In this document: piece after piece, positions 1-7,579 of the stretch
How the letters are laid out: every line of letters begins with the position of its first letter
How positions within the stretch are numbered: the stretch's first letter is position 1
NCBI GenBank assembly: GCA_002331335.1
Contig: DCZO01000015.1
Span: forward strand, 202,657 to 230,092
Direction of reading: 5' to 3'
Length of the DNA stretch: 27,436 nt
DNA from: Nitrospira sp. UBA2082
Lineage (GTDB): Bacteria > Nitrospirota > Nitrospiria > Nitrospirales > Nitrospiraceae
Notes under the pieces: model-generated
What the model was told of the DNA's origin: nothing
What the model saw: only the letters and a program-made list of their open reading frames with translations
Databases searched by the model: none
Position numbers and translations under genes: made by a program

Positions 1-281
1 GTCAGCACATTGATGTTGTTGCGGCCGCTGCCCATTTCCGTGATGATCGGCACATCGACATGGCGCGAGACCTTGTCCTTGGCGGTCGGGAGGACTCCGA
101 TCGTTAAACTTCCCCCCACCCGCTTGGCGCCTTCGCATGCCGCATCCATGACGCCGACATCACGTCCACCCGTCAGGACGACCCATCCGCGCCGGGCGAT
201 CAGCTCTCCCAGCGTCCGCGCATTATCGAGATCTTTTTTCTTGGCCTTGGCCGGCCCCATCACACCCACGATAAACCGCAT
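1..281 (-). CDS. LOG/TIGR00725-like Rossmann nucleotide-binding protein (3' end outside window)
   Basis: The first 93 residues of a gene that leaves the window at base 1. The N-terminus begins with a hydrophobic beta strand (MRFIVGVMG) followed by a Lys-rich turn. It continues into TGGRDVGVMDAACEGAK, the glycine-rich phosphate-binding loop and helix typical of the SLOG superfamily (LOG, DprA-related and TIGR00725 proteins). A later segment IGVLPTAKDK and the EMGSGRNNIN stretch fit TIGR00725-type members, which are small nucleotide-binding proteins of unclear role. The ATG is preceded by a purine-rich AAGGGGGA. It follows the TPR gene by 30 nt on the same strand, so it is probably the last visible member of that transcription unit. 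Enzymatic function is not assigned; LOG-type lysine decarboxylase activity cannot be judged because the second half is missing. Confidence 0.75.
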   Translation of the reverse strand, partial: MRFIVGVMGPAKAKKKDLDNARTLGELIARRGWVVLTGGRDVGVMDAACEGAKRVGGSLTIGVLPTAKDKVSRHVDVPIITEMGSGRNNINVL

Positions 282-311
282 GGCTCCCCCTTGATTCCCT
301 CACGCCACGTG

Positions 312-1982
312 TCAGAAACGAGACGCCGTTAACGTCACCTCCGCGTAGGTCCACACCGCCTTGAACTGCTGTTCGACTGCATCCGCCTCGCTGCCTTTGT
401 CCTGATCGCGAAGGCTCTGCATCAACCCGAAGAACGCCCATCCGTTGTCGGCATTTTTGGCCAGATCCGCTCGGTAGACCATTTCGGCATCGGCCGGTCG
501 TCCCGCAACCAAGAGGATGTCACCCAAATAATGGCGGACCGGAATCGGCCAGAATGGGGGCTCCATATACGGGAGGCTATCCTCCAATCTGACGGCTTCC
601 TTGAAGCACGTGATGGCCTCATCATATTTTCTGTGACGGGCGGCGATTTCTCCGGCCAACAGACGTTCCGCGATCTTGAGCAAGGCCCGTTCCGTCTTCT
701 CCTCCGGTGTGCGGTCGCGGCCTAATCGCTTCGCCAGCCCGGCCAAGACGGTATGTTCACCTTCAGCTCCGGGCAGACGGCCGGTAGCAGCCAGCGCCAA
801 TCCTCGCCCCAGCCGCCAGATACCTTGGTGGAGGCGGAGGCTCTTGTGCGGCGCCGGTTCCCGCAGCATTTCATGCCCTTGCCCGAATCGAATCATCGAC
901 CACAGAGGCACCAGGAGATAGGATTCTTTCCCTTTGTCTGTCCGCGCTTCTTCCGCCGTGATCAGGCGGGCCAGCTCACGGGCGACCTTCAGCGACTCAT
1001 CACGCCGCCCTTCCATGGCCAACGCGGCCCAGAGGAAGTGCAGATTGTGCGGGTAGTAGCCGCCGGCATAGTCCTGCGCGACTTTTCGCGCACCCAGATA
1101 GTCCTGATCGACATGGGCCGCATGTGCGTTCCGTTCCGCGGCCTGATGGTACTTGCCCACACGCATGTAAATGTGGGCCGGCATATGCACCAGATGGCCG
1201 GCGCCCGGCATCAGCGTGGGGAGCCGCTCTGCACAGGACAGGGCCCGTTCAGGTGTGAGTGAAGCTTCGACCGCGTGGATATAGTAATGACAGGCTCCGG
1301 GATGATCGGGATGCCGTGCGAGGATCGATTCCAACGTCGAGACGATTTCTTCCGTTCCGGGTCTAGGCTGTCCCTCGGAGGTCCACAAGTCCCAGGGGCG
1401 CAGATCCATCAAGGCCTCGGCGAACAACACCCCGGCATCCGGATCATCGGGGAATTCTTGCCACAACAATCGCATGACATCGGCATACGCTTTGTCGAGC
1501 GCGCCGCGCGTGCGGCCCTTGGCATCGTACCGTTTCCCCAAGGCTTCGATGTACCGTCGCTCTGGGACGCTGATGTGGGAACTCCGCGCCTGTGCGTGGT
1601 GGAGAGCCTCTAGCGCGCGGCGCTCCCGTTGCTTGTCCATGGCGGCGTTGATATTGGGACCCAGCGCCAGGGCGATACCCCAATGAGCCATGGCGGCGGA
1701 AGGATCGAGGGTGGCCGCCTCTTTGAACGCCAACACGGCTTCCTCGTGGTTAAAGGCATAGACCAACCGAAGGCCTTGGTCGAAATAGCGTTGGGCGAGG
1801 CTGGAGGACGTCGTGATGGGGTGATGCAGGGTGCCGAGATTGTCGAAGAGCGGGACGGAGGAACGTGCGTCAGAAGGAGAGGCCGCGTGCACCATCGCAC
1901 CATTCCATCCTCCGAGGAACACGGCGACGGACAACAGACATCCGCTGAGCATTCGGCTGGCCCGCACTGTACGGTCTGTCAT
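312..1982 (-). CDS. Exported tetratricopeptide-repeat protein with His-rich central motif
   Basis: A 556-residue protein. Start chosen at the ATG giving MTDRTVRASR. The same frame stays open to 2225, but that part has no signal-like sequence and overlaps the upstream gene. The N-terminus has arginines, a hydrophobic core (about residues 12-30) and a VHA cleavage site near residue 33, so export to the periplasm is likely. TPR-like helix pairs are visible at about 63-125 (FDQGLRLVYAFNHEEAVLAF) and again in the last 150 residues. The middle carries a dense His region, CHYYIHAVEAS (231-241) and GHLVHMPAHIYMRVGKYH (262-279), which I recall as a conserved hallmark of an uncharacterised TPR family. 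A weak GGAA precedes the start. It lies 74 nt downstream of the coiled-coil gene and 30 nt upstream of the LOG-like gene. Role unknown; a scaffold or metal-binding function is only a guess. Confidence 0.82.
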   Translation of the reverse strand: MTDRTVRASRMLSGCLLSVAVFLGGWNGAMVHAASPSDARSSVPLFDNLGTLHHPITTSSSLAQRYFDQGLRLVYAFNHEEAVLAFKEAATLDPSAAMAHWGIALALGPNINAAMDKQRERRALEALHHAQARSSHISVPERRYIEALGKRYDAKGRTRGALDKAYADVMRLLWQEFPDDPDAGVLFAEALMDLRPWDLWTSEGQPRPGTEEIVSTLESILARHPDHPGACHYYIHAVEASLTPERALSCAERLPTLMPGAGHLVHMPAHIYMRVGKYHQAAERNAHAAHVDQDYLGARKVAQDYAGGYYPHNLHFLWAALAMEGRRDESLKVARELARLITAEEARTDKGKESYLLVPLWSMIRFGQGHEMLREPAPHKSLRLHQGIWRLGRGLALAATGRLPGAEGEHTVLAGLAKRLGRDRTPEEKTERALLKIAERLLAGEIAARHRKYDEAITCFKEAVRLEDSLPYMEPPFWPIPVRHYLGDILLVAGRPADAEMVYRADLAKNADNGWAFFGLMQSLRDQDKGSEADAVEQQFKAVWTYAEVTLTASRF

Positions 1983-2056
1983 GGGTTCCAAGATGAGCGG
2001 ATGCGGCGGGGCCGGGGATGGAACGATCGCACACCCGGCGGCACTCCGGTCGAGCC

Positions 2057-2728
2057 TCAAAGATTGAGCGACGCCCGCGTGGGCTTGTCTTTCTCTGCCA
2101 TCGCCTTCTCTTTCACGACCGGCTGTTGGCGAATCCGAATCAATGTATTCCCTTTTGTCACGGCGGACGCGACTCGCTCCTCCCTGAAAGGAGCGGACGT
2201 CATCTCCGATTCCTTCTCGAAGCACAGAAGGACCTGCTGCTGAGCAAGGACGATGGCTTTCAATTCTTGAATTTGTGCGGCGAGACGAACGATGTCCTGT
2301 TGTTGTCGCAGGAGAAACGTCCTGAGTTCGCCGATTTCTTCCTCGTAGGACACACCGGACGCGGGCCGCGGGGGAGACATCGCCGCCTCGGCGGATTGAG
2401 AACGCGCGGCCAGGGGTTGCGCCTGTGGCTGAGCTGCGTGTTCCCCCTCCGATTCCTCATCCTGACGGCACTCTGATTCCCGCGCAAGACACGCTCTCTC
2501 TTCACTGAACCGGTCGTGCAACGTGACGTTGTCATCCTGCGAATCCGGTTGCCGTTCCGTTTGTGCCGGAGAGGAAAACGCTTCCATCGCGGAACGGACG
2601 AACGCCGCTCCCTTCTGAGAGAGCAGTTGACCGAACGTTGGCTTGGCAGGACGAGCCGCGTCCAATTGTTCGGGAGAGGGAATGCGGCGGATCAAATTGA
2701 TCGGTTCATCATTGAATCGGCGTCCCAT
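2057..2728 (-). CDS. Hypothetical protein with C-terminal coiled coil
   Basis: A 223-residue soluble protein not recognised as a named family. The start ATG (MGRRFNDEPI) has a strong AGGAGAGAGG ribosome-binding site. Residues 1-50 look folded or helical, with LIRRIPSPEQ and a QLLSQKGAAFVRSAMEAF amphipathic stretch. Residues 52-125 are low-complexity, rich in Gln, Glu, Ser and Pro, and probably disordered. Residues 127-170 form a heptad-like coil (EEEIGELRTFLLRQQQDI and on), and the tail is Lys/Arg-rich. There is no signal peptide or membrane segment. It is the first gene of a likely unit with the exported TPR protein. The long open frame with a good ribosome-binding site and an upstream -35/-10 pair supports a real gene. 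Function unknown; an oligomerising or adaptor role would fit the architecture but is inference. Confidence 0.65.
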   Translation of the reverse strand: MGRRFNDEPINLIRRIPSPEQLDAARPAKPTFGQLLSQKGAAFVRSAMEAFSSPAQTERQPDSQDDNVTLHDRFSEERACLARESECRQDEESEGEHAAQPQAQPLAARSQSAEAAMSPPRPASGVSYEEEIGELRTFLLRQQQDIVRLAAQIQELKAIVLAQQQVLLCFEKESEMTSAPFREERVASAVTKGNTLIRIRQQPVVKEKAMAEKDKPTRASLNL

Positions 2729-2838
2729 GACCTCTCTCCTGGCCGTCCTCTACCGCCCGCTCGTGTGACACGCCGTTCTGTTTGCCTGGAAACGCTCATG
2801 CACACAGCGTTTTACCGCGTTATGCAGAGCGCTTCTGT

Positions 2839-2867
2839 TGTCTACTCCTGCCGACAGAAAGAGTCAA
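2839..2867 (-). promoter_or_regulatory. Possible sigma-70 promoter of the coiled-coil/TPR/LOG unit
   Basis: On the minus strand TTGACT (2867-2862) is followed after 17 nt by TAGACA (2844-2839). The -35 matches consensus at five of six positions and the -10 at three. It lies about 110 nt upstream of the coiled-coil gene start, the only plausible pair in that spacer. Confidence 0.35.
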
Positions 2868-2889
2868 TGGCTTTCTCTAAGAAGCCTCG

Positions 2890-2911
2890 TAGGCCGCCGG
2901 CGGGCCTCCTA
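2890..2911 (-). terminator. G+C-rich hairpin just 3' of pmbA
   Basis: The stretch 2890-2911 is an imperfect inverted repeat (TAGG/CCTA outer, AGGCC/GGCCT inner, palindromic CCGCCGGCGG centre), flanked by a GAAG/CTTC pair at 2881-2884 and 2916-2919. It starts eight bases after the pmbA stop codon on the minus strand. Only a short CTTCTTAG follows, not a clean U tract, so an intrinsic terminator is plausible but weak. Confidence 0.35.
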
Positions 2912-2918
2912 TGAACTT

Positions 2919-4262
2919 CTAGAATCTGGTGACACTTGAAAAATGAAACTGCGGCAGGACCATGGCCGGCGCCAGCATCTTCCCCGTCTCCGCCGTGACC
3001 GCCTCCATCGGCGTCGTCCAGGCGTCAATCTGCTGGAAGGCCCGAAGAGGACTGTCGTGGAACCGGAAATTCTTGACCGCGCAGACGATCTCCCCCTTGT
3101 CCACCAGAAATGTTCCGTCGCGGGTCATCCCGGTCAATGTCAAATTGGTGGGATTCACGGACCGGATGTACCAGAAATTCGTGACCAGAATGGCGCGGTC
3201 GGTCCGTTTGACGAGGTCCTGTACGGTGCCGCAGGCCGCGCCGTGGACTGACAAGACAGGAGCCTCCAACGTCGGAATCACCTGCACCCCCTGAGCCTGG
3301 GCCGTGAATCGGTCATACGCCAGTTGCGTGAGCACACCATGGTCGATCCATGTCGAGGGCCCGCTCGGTAATCCATCGGCGGTAAACCCCACGCCGAACA
3401 GATCGGCATGGCCGGGAGCATTGGCCAACGTCAGACGTTTGTCCACCATCCGTTCCCGTAACTTGCCCGCAAATGGGCTCGTGCCCTTTTGATACGATTT
3501 GGCGTCGAGTGACCACAGCAACCAGGTCCAGAGTCCCGCTACAGCAGCTGGTTCAAGCACCACCGGATACTGTCCCGGCGGGAGCTCACTTGGCTCCCGC
3601 CCGCGTTTCGCCTTCTGAATGGCGGCCAGCGTCCGTTCTTGAATTTTGAGATGATCGATCGACCGGTGCGCCGCCGCGTTCCAGCCCGTCGCCTCACCCG
3701 CCTGCACCGTGAGGCTGAATCGTGCATCCGTCCGCGTTTCACAGCCGAAGAGCCCGTTATTGGCAGCGATGCCCACCGACGTGACCGATGACGAGACAAT
3801 CCCGGCTGCCAGAAGATTCTCCATACGACATTGGCCGATGGCTTCGTTCGCGTACTCGAGGCGGCGCGCTGGTCCCGCGATCTCCGTCTCCGGTCTGGCC
3901 GTTTCACAGGCCGCAAACGACTGCGATCGCGGGGGTGGAAGATATTCCGGATCGTCGGGTGACACACGGGCGATCCGCTCAGCCCGCTTGAGCGTCTCTT
4001 GGACCGAGCCAGCTGTAAAATCCGTTGTCGAGGCGGTGCCGTGCCGTCGTCCGAAGGCCACCGTCACGGCCAGCGTGCCTCGCCGTGTATCGACGTTCTG
4101 CACGACTTGGTTGTTGGCAAACCGGGTGGTGCCGGAATGCAGATCATGCAGTTTCACCATGGTGTGGTCGCCGGATGACCGGGTCAGGACAAGATCGGCG
4201 AGGAAGCGAAACTCCTCCCGGCTCGTCATTTTAGGCCAGGATTTGACACTGGAGCCGGTCAC
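2919..4262 (-). CDS. pmbA: TldE/PmbA-type peptidase subunit
   Basis: A 447-residue member of the PmbA/TldE branch of the TldD/PmbA (modulator of gyrase) family. In characterised systems the TldD-TldE heterodimer is a cytoplasmic metalloprotease that matures or degrades peptides such as microcin B17 precursor and the CcdA antitoxin, TldE being the subunit without the catalytic metal site. Consistent with that, no HExxxH motif is present. The N-terminal beta-sheet repeat region (SGTTRFANNQVVQNVDTRRG) and the C-terminal GMTRDGTFLVDKGEIV segment match the family. I place the start at GTG 4262 because it overlaps the tldD stop as GTGA and has GGAGAGGG eight or so bases upstream. An in-frame ATG at 4229 (MTSREEF) lacks a clear ribosome-binding site. 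The overlap implies translational coupling and a fixed ratio of the two subunits. Confidence 0.88.
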   Translation of the reverse strand: MTGSSVKSWPKMTSREEFRFLADLVLTRSSGDHTMVKLHDLHSGTTRFANNQVVQNVDTRRGTLAVTVAFGRRHGTASTTDFTAGSVQETLKRAERIARVSPDDPEYLPPPRSQSFAACETARPETEIAGPARRLEYANEAIGQCRMENLLAAGIVSSSVTSVGIAANNGLFGCETRTDARFSLTVQAGEATGWNAAAHRSIDHLKIQERTLAAIQKAKRGREPSELPPGQYPVVLEPAAVAGLWTWLLWSLDAKSYQKGTSPFAGKLRERMVDKRLTLANAPGHADLFGVGFTADGLPSGPSTWIDHGVLTQLAYDRFTAQAQGVQVIPTLEAPVLSVHGAACGTVQDLVKRTDRAILVTNFWYIRSVNPTNLTLTGMTRDGTFLVDKGEIVCAVKNFRFHDSPLRAFQQIDAWTTPMEAVTAETGKMLAPAMVLPQFHFSSVTRF

Positions 4263-5716
4263 GATCTGCCCTCTCCTCTGATGACGGCGACCTGTCGGAA
4301 CCGCGCGGGCGAGGCCGCATGGGTCATCCACCCCGACTGGCCCGGCTGTCCTTTCCCACACGTGATGAACCCGTACCGGCGCCGGAACGACCGGTCCGCC
4401 ACCCCGTCGCAGCTGTTCCAGAATTCCGGCGTGATTCCATGATAGATCACGTCGCGCAGCATGTGGGTACGCCGGCCGTTTTCGATCAGCCAGAAGGCAT
4501 CGCCGCCGAACTGAAAATTATAGCGCCGTTGATCGATGCTGTAGGACCCGTGTCCTTCGATGGCGATCCCGCGCTTCACGTCGCCGATCAGCTGATCGAG
4601 CGTGGCCGCGCCGGGAGCCAGCCCGATATTGGCAATGCGCACGATCGGCACGCTACCCCATCCGTCCGCCCGATTGGACCCGCGCGACCGGGTCTCACCG
4701 ATTTGGGGGGCCACTTCCCGATTCGTGCAGTACCCGACGAAGATGCCGTCGCGGACGATATCCCATTGCTGGCATGCCACGCCGTCGTCATCATAGCCGG
4801 TCGCGGCGAGCGTCTGCGGCTCGGTGTTGTCCGCCACGAGCGTCACATGTGGAGAACCGAACCGAAATGATCCTTGCTTGTCGGTCGTCAGAAAACTCGT
4901 GCCGGCGTAGTTCGCTTCGTATCCGAGCGCGCGGTCCAGCTCGCTCGGATGGCCGCAGGATTCGTGCATTGTGAGGGACAGATGTTCCGGGTCAAGGATG
5001 AGGTCATACAGACCGGCCTCGACCGCCGGCGCCTGAACTTTTTCGACCGCCTGGCCGGCCACACGCGGCGCTTCTCTCGGAAAGTCAGCTTCCTCGATCA
5101 GTTCATAGCCTGTCCTGAGATGTGGCGTATTGAAGCTGCGTGATGAAAACCGGCCGTCATGTAGCGCGGTCGCGGTACAGTCGCCTTGCCCCGCCAACAG
5201 GTCGAATTCCAGGTGCGTGCCTTCGGTGGAGAGAAACAACTTCCTGTCTCGGCGCGCCCACAGACCGGCACTGCTGCGCACGATCCCGGCCTGCCGGTGC
5301 AAGGCGTCCATCGTGTTCAGCAGCAAGTCGGTTTTTTTCTCCAGTGCGATGCTGAACGGGTCGATTCGACACGGGGTCACAACACGGTCACGATGCACCG
5401 GCTCCTCGGCCAACCGGACTTTTTCTGTGGCGATCGACGCCGAACCCTTGGCAATCTCCACGGCAAGGTCCGCAACGCGGGGAACTTCTTCCAATGACAG
5501 GATCGAACTCGCGGCGAATCCCCAGGCGCCGTGATAGAGCACGCGCACCCCGAATCCGCTGTCCTCAATATTGCTGACGGACGCAATGCGGCGGTCTTCG
5601 CCGTGGATGGCCTCGGTCACACTGTGTTGGATGCGCACATCGCCGTACTCCGCGCCTGACGCGGTGATACGTCTCAGTGCAAGCTCGGCGAGTTCGTCCC
5701 AGGTAGGAGTCCCCAT
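4259..5716 (-). CDS. tldD: TldD metalloprotease catalytic subunit
   Basis: A 485-residue TldD homologue, about the usual family length. The zinc-binding motif HESCGH (HExxxH, residues 251-256) sits in a hydrophobic strand context LSLTMHESCGHPSE. The family's third metal ligand appears as the cysteine in TCGKGQPGQ (C453). The N-terminal domain (IASVSNIEDSGFGVRVL) is the typical TldD/PmbA substrate-binding half. Together with the following pmbA it should form the cytoplasmic heterodimeric peptidase that cleaves unfolded peptides. The start ATG (MGTPTWDELAELAL) is preceded by GGAG about 11 nt upstream, and an extended -10 promoter lies some 30-40 nt upstream. No gene encoding a ribosomally made peptide substrate is recognisable next to it, so its natural substrate here is open. 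Confidence 0.93.
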   Translation of the reverse strand: MGTPTWDELAELALRRITASGAEYGDVRIQHSVTEAIHGEDRRIASVSNIEDSGFGVRVLYHGAWGFAASSILSLEEVPRVADLAVEIAKGSASIATEKVRLAEEPVHRDRVVTPCRIDPFSIALEKKTDLLLNTMDALHRQAGIVRSSAGLWARRDRKLFLSTEGTHLEFDLLAGQGDCTATALHDGRFSSRSFNTPHLRTGYELIEEADFPREAPRVAGQAVEKVQAPAVEAGLYDLILDPEHLSLTMHESCGHPSELDRALGYEANYAGTSFLTTDKQGSFRFGSPHVTLVADNTEPQTLAATGYDDDGVACQQWDIVRDGIFVGYCTNREVAPQIGETRSRGSNRADGWGSVPIVRIANIGLAPGAATLDQLIGDVKRGIAIEGHGSYSIDQRRYNFQFGGDAFWLIENGRRTHMLRDVIYHGITPEFWNSCDGVADRSFRRRYGFITCGKGQPGQSGWMTHAASPARFRQVAVIRGEGRS

Positions 5717-5748
5717 GGGCGCTGGCTCCGGGGGAACAGATTGGGATC

Positions 5749-5757
5749 AGTATAACA
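5749..5757 (-). promoter_or_regulatory. Extended -10 promoter of tldD-pmbA
   Basis: The minus strand reads TGTTATACT (5757-5749): a TGn extension plus TATACT, five of six consensus bases. No good -35 is present 17 nt upstream, as is usual for extended -10 promoters. Transcription would start around 5742, giving a leader of about 25 nt. This suggests tldD-pmbA can be transcribed independently of the radical-SAM gene 92 nt upstream. Confidence 0.5.
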
Positions 5758-5808
5758 GGAGTGGAAAGGGAAAGGTGGCTGAGAAGGATTTGCCCATAGG
5801 GGACGCAG

Positions 5809-7359
5809 CTAGATGCTGGTCCCCGTGCGGGTCGCCTCCACAAACTGCTCGCTCGACTCGTCGAGCGCACGCCCCCGGCGCCCCTTGGCCGGAAGAATGA
5901 ACAGCTGCTTGGCATCCAGGTTTTTGCTTTCCTGGGGCCCCGACGGCAGCGTCATCTCGTACTTCGGCAAGCGTTGGTGATCGGCAATCTGGAGTTTCGG
6001 ATTGTAGACGCTGTTGAACTTCCAGAGCATCTTGATGAAGTTGGTTTGCCCGCGCATGAGATGTCCGGCTGCGATCTTGGCCGTGCCCTTGAGGGCGGCC
6101 CAGCCGAGATGCTTCTTGTTGAGCACCTGCTGCGTCTTGACCAGCTCTTCGTAGAACTCAGGCAGCGGCATCTTCGTCGGCAGCACGGCATGTTGAATGT
6201 CAAACAGGCGATAATCCCGCGTCTGGAACTTACGCGACTCCGTGTGCCAGCTTTCGGTGCCGGGATAGGGTGTATTGACACTGATATTCACGATTTCCGG
6301 AATCTCCAAGCACCATTGCCGGATGACTTCGAATCGCTTCCGGTCCCAATCGGGGTCGGCGATCAAATTGATGGCGACGGTAATGCCGAGCGAGCGGGCG
6401 AACTCAAGCGCCTCGAAGTTTCTGCCCAACGAGATGCGTTTGCGATGCATCTTGAGGCCTTCTTCGTCGATCGCCTCCACGCCCAAGAACATGTACTGAA
6501 GCCCGAGGGTCTTCCAGAATTGGAACACTTCCTTATTGCGCAACAAGACGTCGCCACGCGTCTCCATGTAATACTGCTTCTTGATGCCCCGCCGCGCCAC
6601 GCCTTCACCGATTTCCATGCCCTGCTTGCCTTGAATGAACGCCACGTCGTCGACCAGAAAAATCCCCGGTTCTTCGACTCGCTCCAGATCTTCTACGGCC
6701 TTCTCCGGACTGACTGTCCGATAACTGCGGCCATAGAAAGTCCAGGCACTGCAGAACGAACAATCCCAGGGGCAGCCCCGGGCGAACTCAACCGACGCGC
6801 AGGGATCCAGGACCCCGATGAAATACTTGCGCCGGTTCCGAAGCAGATCGCGCGCCGGACGGACATCGTCGAGATTTTCGATGAATTGCGCCGGGGGCCC
6901 TTCCCCGTCGAGGGTCACGACGCCGGGAACCTTCGTGATCGCCTTGCGGTCATGCTCCACGGCTTCCAACAGTTTGGGGGCGGCCACTTCGCCTTCGCCT
7001 TTGAGCACACAATCGATCGCGCCGTCGCCGTGCGTCAAAAAGTCCTGCGCCACAAAAGACGCACTGTGCCCTCCGACAAACACGAATGCATGTGGGAGCA
7101 GGCGCTTCGTCAGCTTCGCCAGATCGACGATTTCCGGGACATTCGCCAGGTAGTTGCAGCCGAAGGCCACAGTGTCAGGCTTCCAGCTTGTAATCAGCGC
7201 TTCGTAGTCTTTCCAGGTATCCGCTTGCAGATCGATCAAGCGGACATCGTGCCCCGCCTGGCGGACCGCCTGCGCGACCATCTCGAGCCCGAGCGGCTCC
7301 AGACGAAGATAGATTTTCGTATACATCAGGGGACCAGGATGAACCGCGAGGAACTTCAT
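5809..7359 (-). CDS. hpnR: B12-binding radical SAM methyltransferase, probable hopanoid C-3 methylase
   Basis: A 516-residue protein. Residues 1-140 form a cobalamin-binding Rossmann domain (PLGLEMVAQAVRQAGHDVRL, VFVGGHSASF). Residues about 185-400 form a radical SAM barrel with the cluster motif CPWDCSFC (C196, C200, C203), preceded by the EFARG strand. The N-terminal signature MKFLAVHPGPLMYTKIYLRL closely resembles what I remember of HpnR, the enzyme that adds a methyl group at C-3 of hopanoids in methanotrophs and some other aerobes. The substrate call therefore rests on overall resemblance, without an alignment. The tail ends in a basic stretch. The ribosome-binding site GAGGAGGG lies about ten bases upstream of the ATG. 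It follows the di-iron MBL gene by 220 nt. No other hopanoid genes are in the window. Alternative: another class B radical SAM methylase. Confidence 0.75.
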   Translation of the reverse strand: MKFLAVHPGPLMYTKIYLRLEPLGLEMVAQAVRQAGHDVRLIDLQADTWKDYEALITSWKPDTVAFGCNYLANVPEIVDLAKLTKRLLPHAFVFVGGHSASFVAQDFLTHGDGAIDCVLKGEGEVAAPKLLEAVEHDRKAITKVPGVVTLDGEGPPAQFIENLDDVRPARDLLRNRRKYFIGVLDPCASVEFARGCPWDCSFCSAWTFYGRSYRTVSPEKAVEDLERVEEPGIFLVDDVAFIQGKQGMEIGEGVARRGIKKQYYMETRGDVLLRNKEVFQFWKTLGLQYMFLGVEAIDEEGLKMHRKRISLGRNFEALEFARSLGITVAINLIADPDWDRKRFEVIRQWCLEIPEIVNISVNTPYPGTESWHTESRKFQTRDYRLFDIQHAVLPTKMPLPEFYEELVKTQQVLNKKHLGWAALKGTAKIAAGHLMRGQTNFIKMLWKFNSVYNPKLQIADHQRLPKYEMTLPSGPQESKNLDAKQLFILPAKGRRGRALDESSEQFVEATRTGTSI

Positions 7360-7579
7360 GCCCTCAACCCTCCTCGTCTACACAACCTATGGCCTGAATC
7401 CAGACCGTCGCTGCGGACGGATCGTGATACCGGACCGGCCGACCGGATATTCGTGGCGAAAAACGGTATGCGGGGCCGCATTCTGACAGAACAATCGCCG
7501 AGGTTCAAGCAGAACGGTCCCGTACCCAATGAGGAACAAGCGACAAGGTTCAAGTCATCCAGGGGGGTCCCTCCGTCTG

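Noticed and set aside
1983..2225. N-terminal extension of the TPR protein to 2225
   Set aside because: It would overlap the upstream coiled-coil gene and place a signal peptide internally; ATG 1982 gives a proper signal peptide at the N-terminus.
7546..7556. GGTTCAAGTC resembling a tRNA T-arm, with a second AGGTTCAAG copy at 7501
   Set aside because: No acceptor, D or anticodon stems can be drawn around either copy; the two copies look like a chance short direct repeat.
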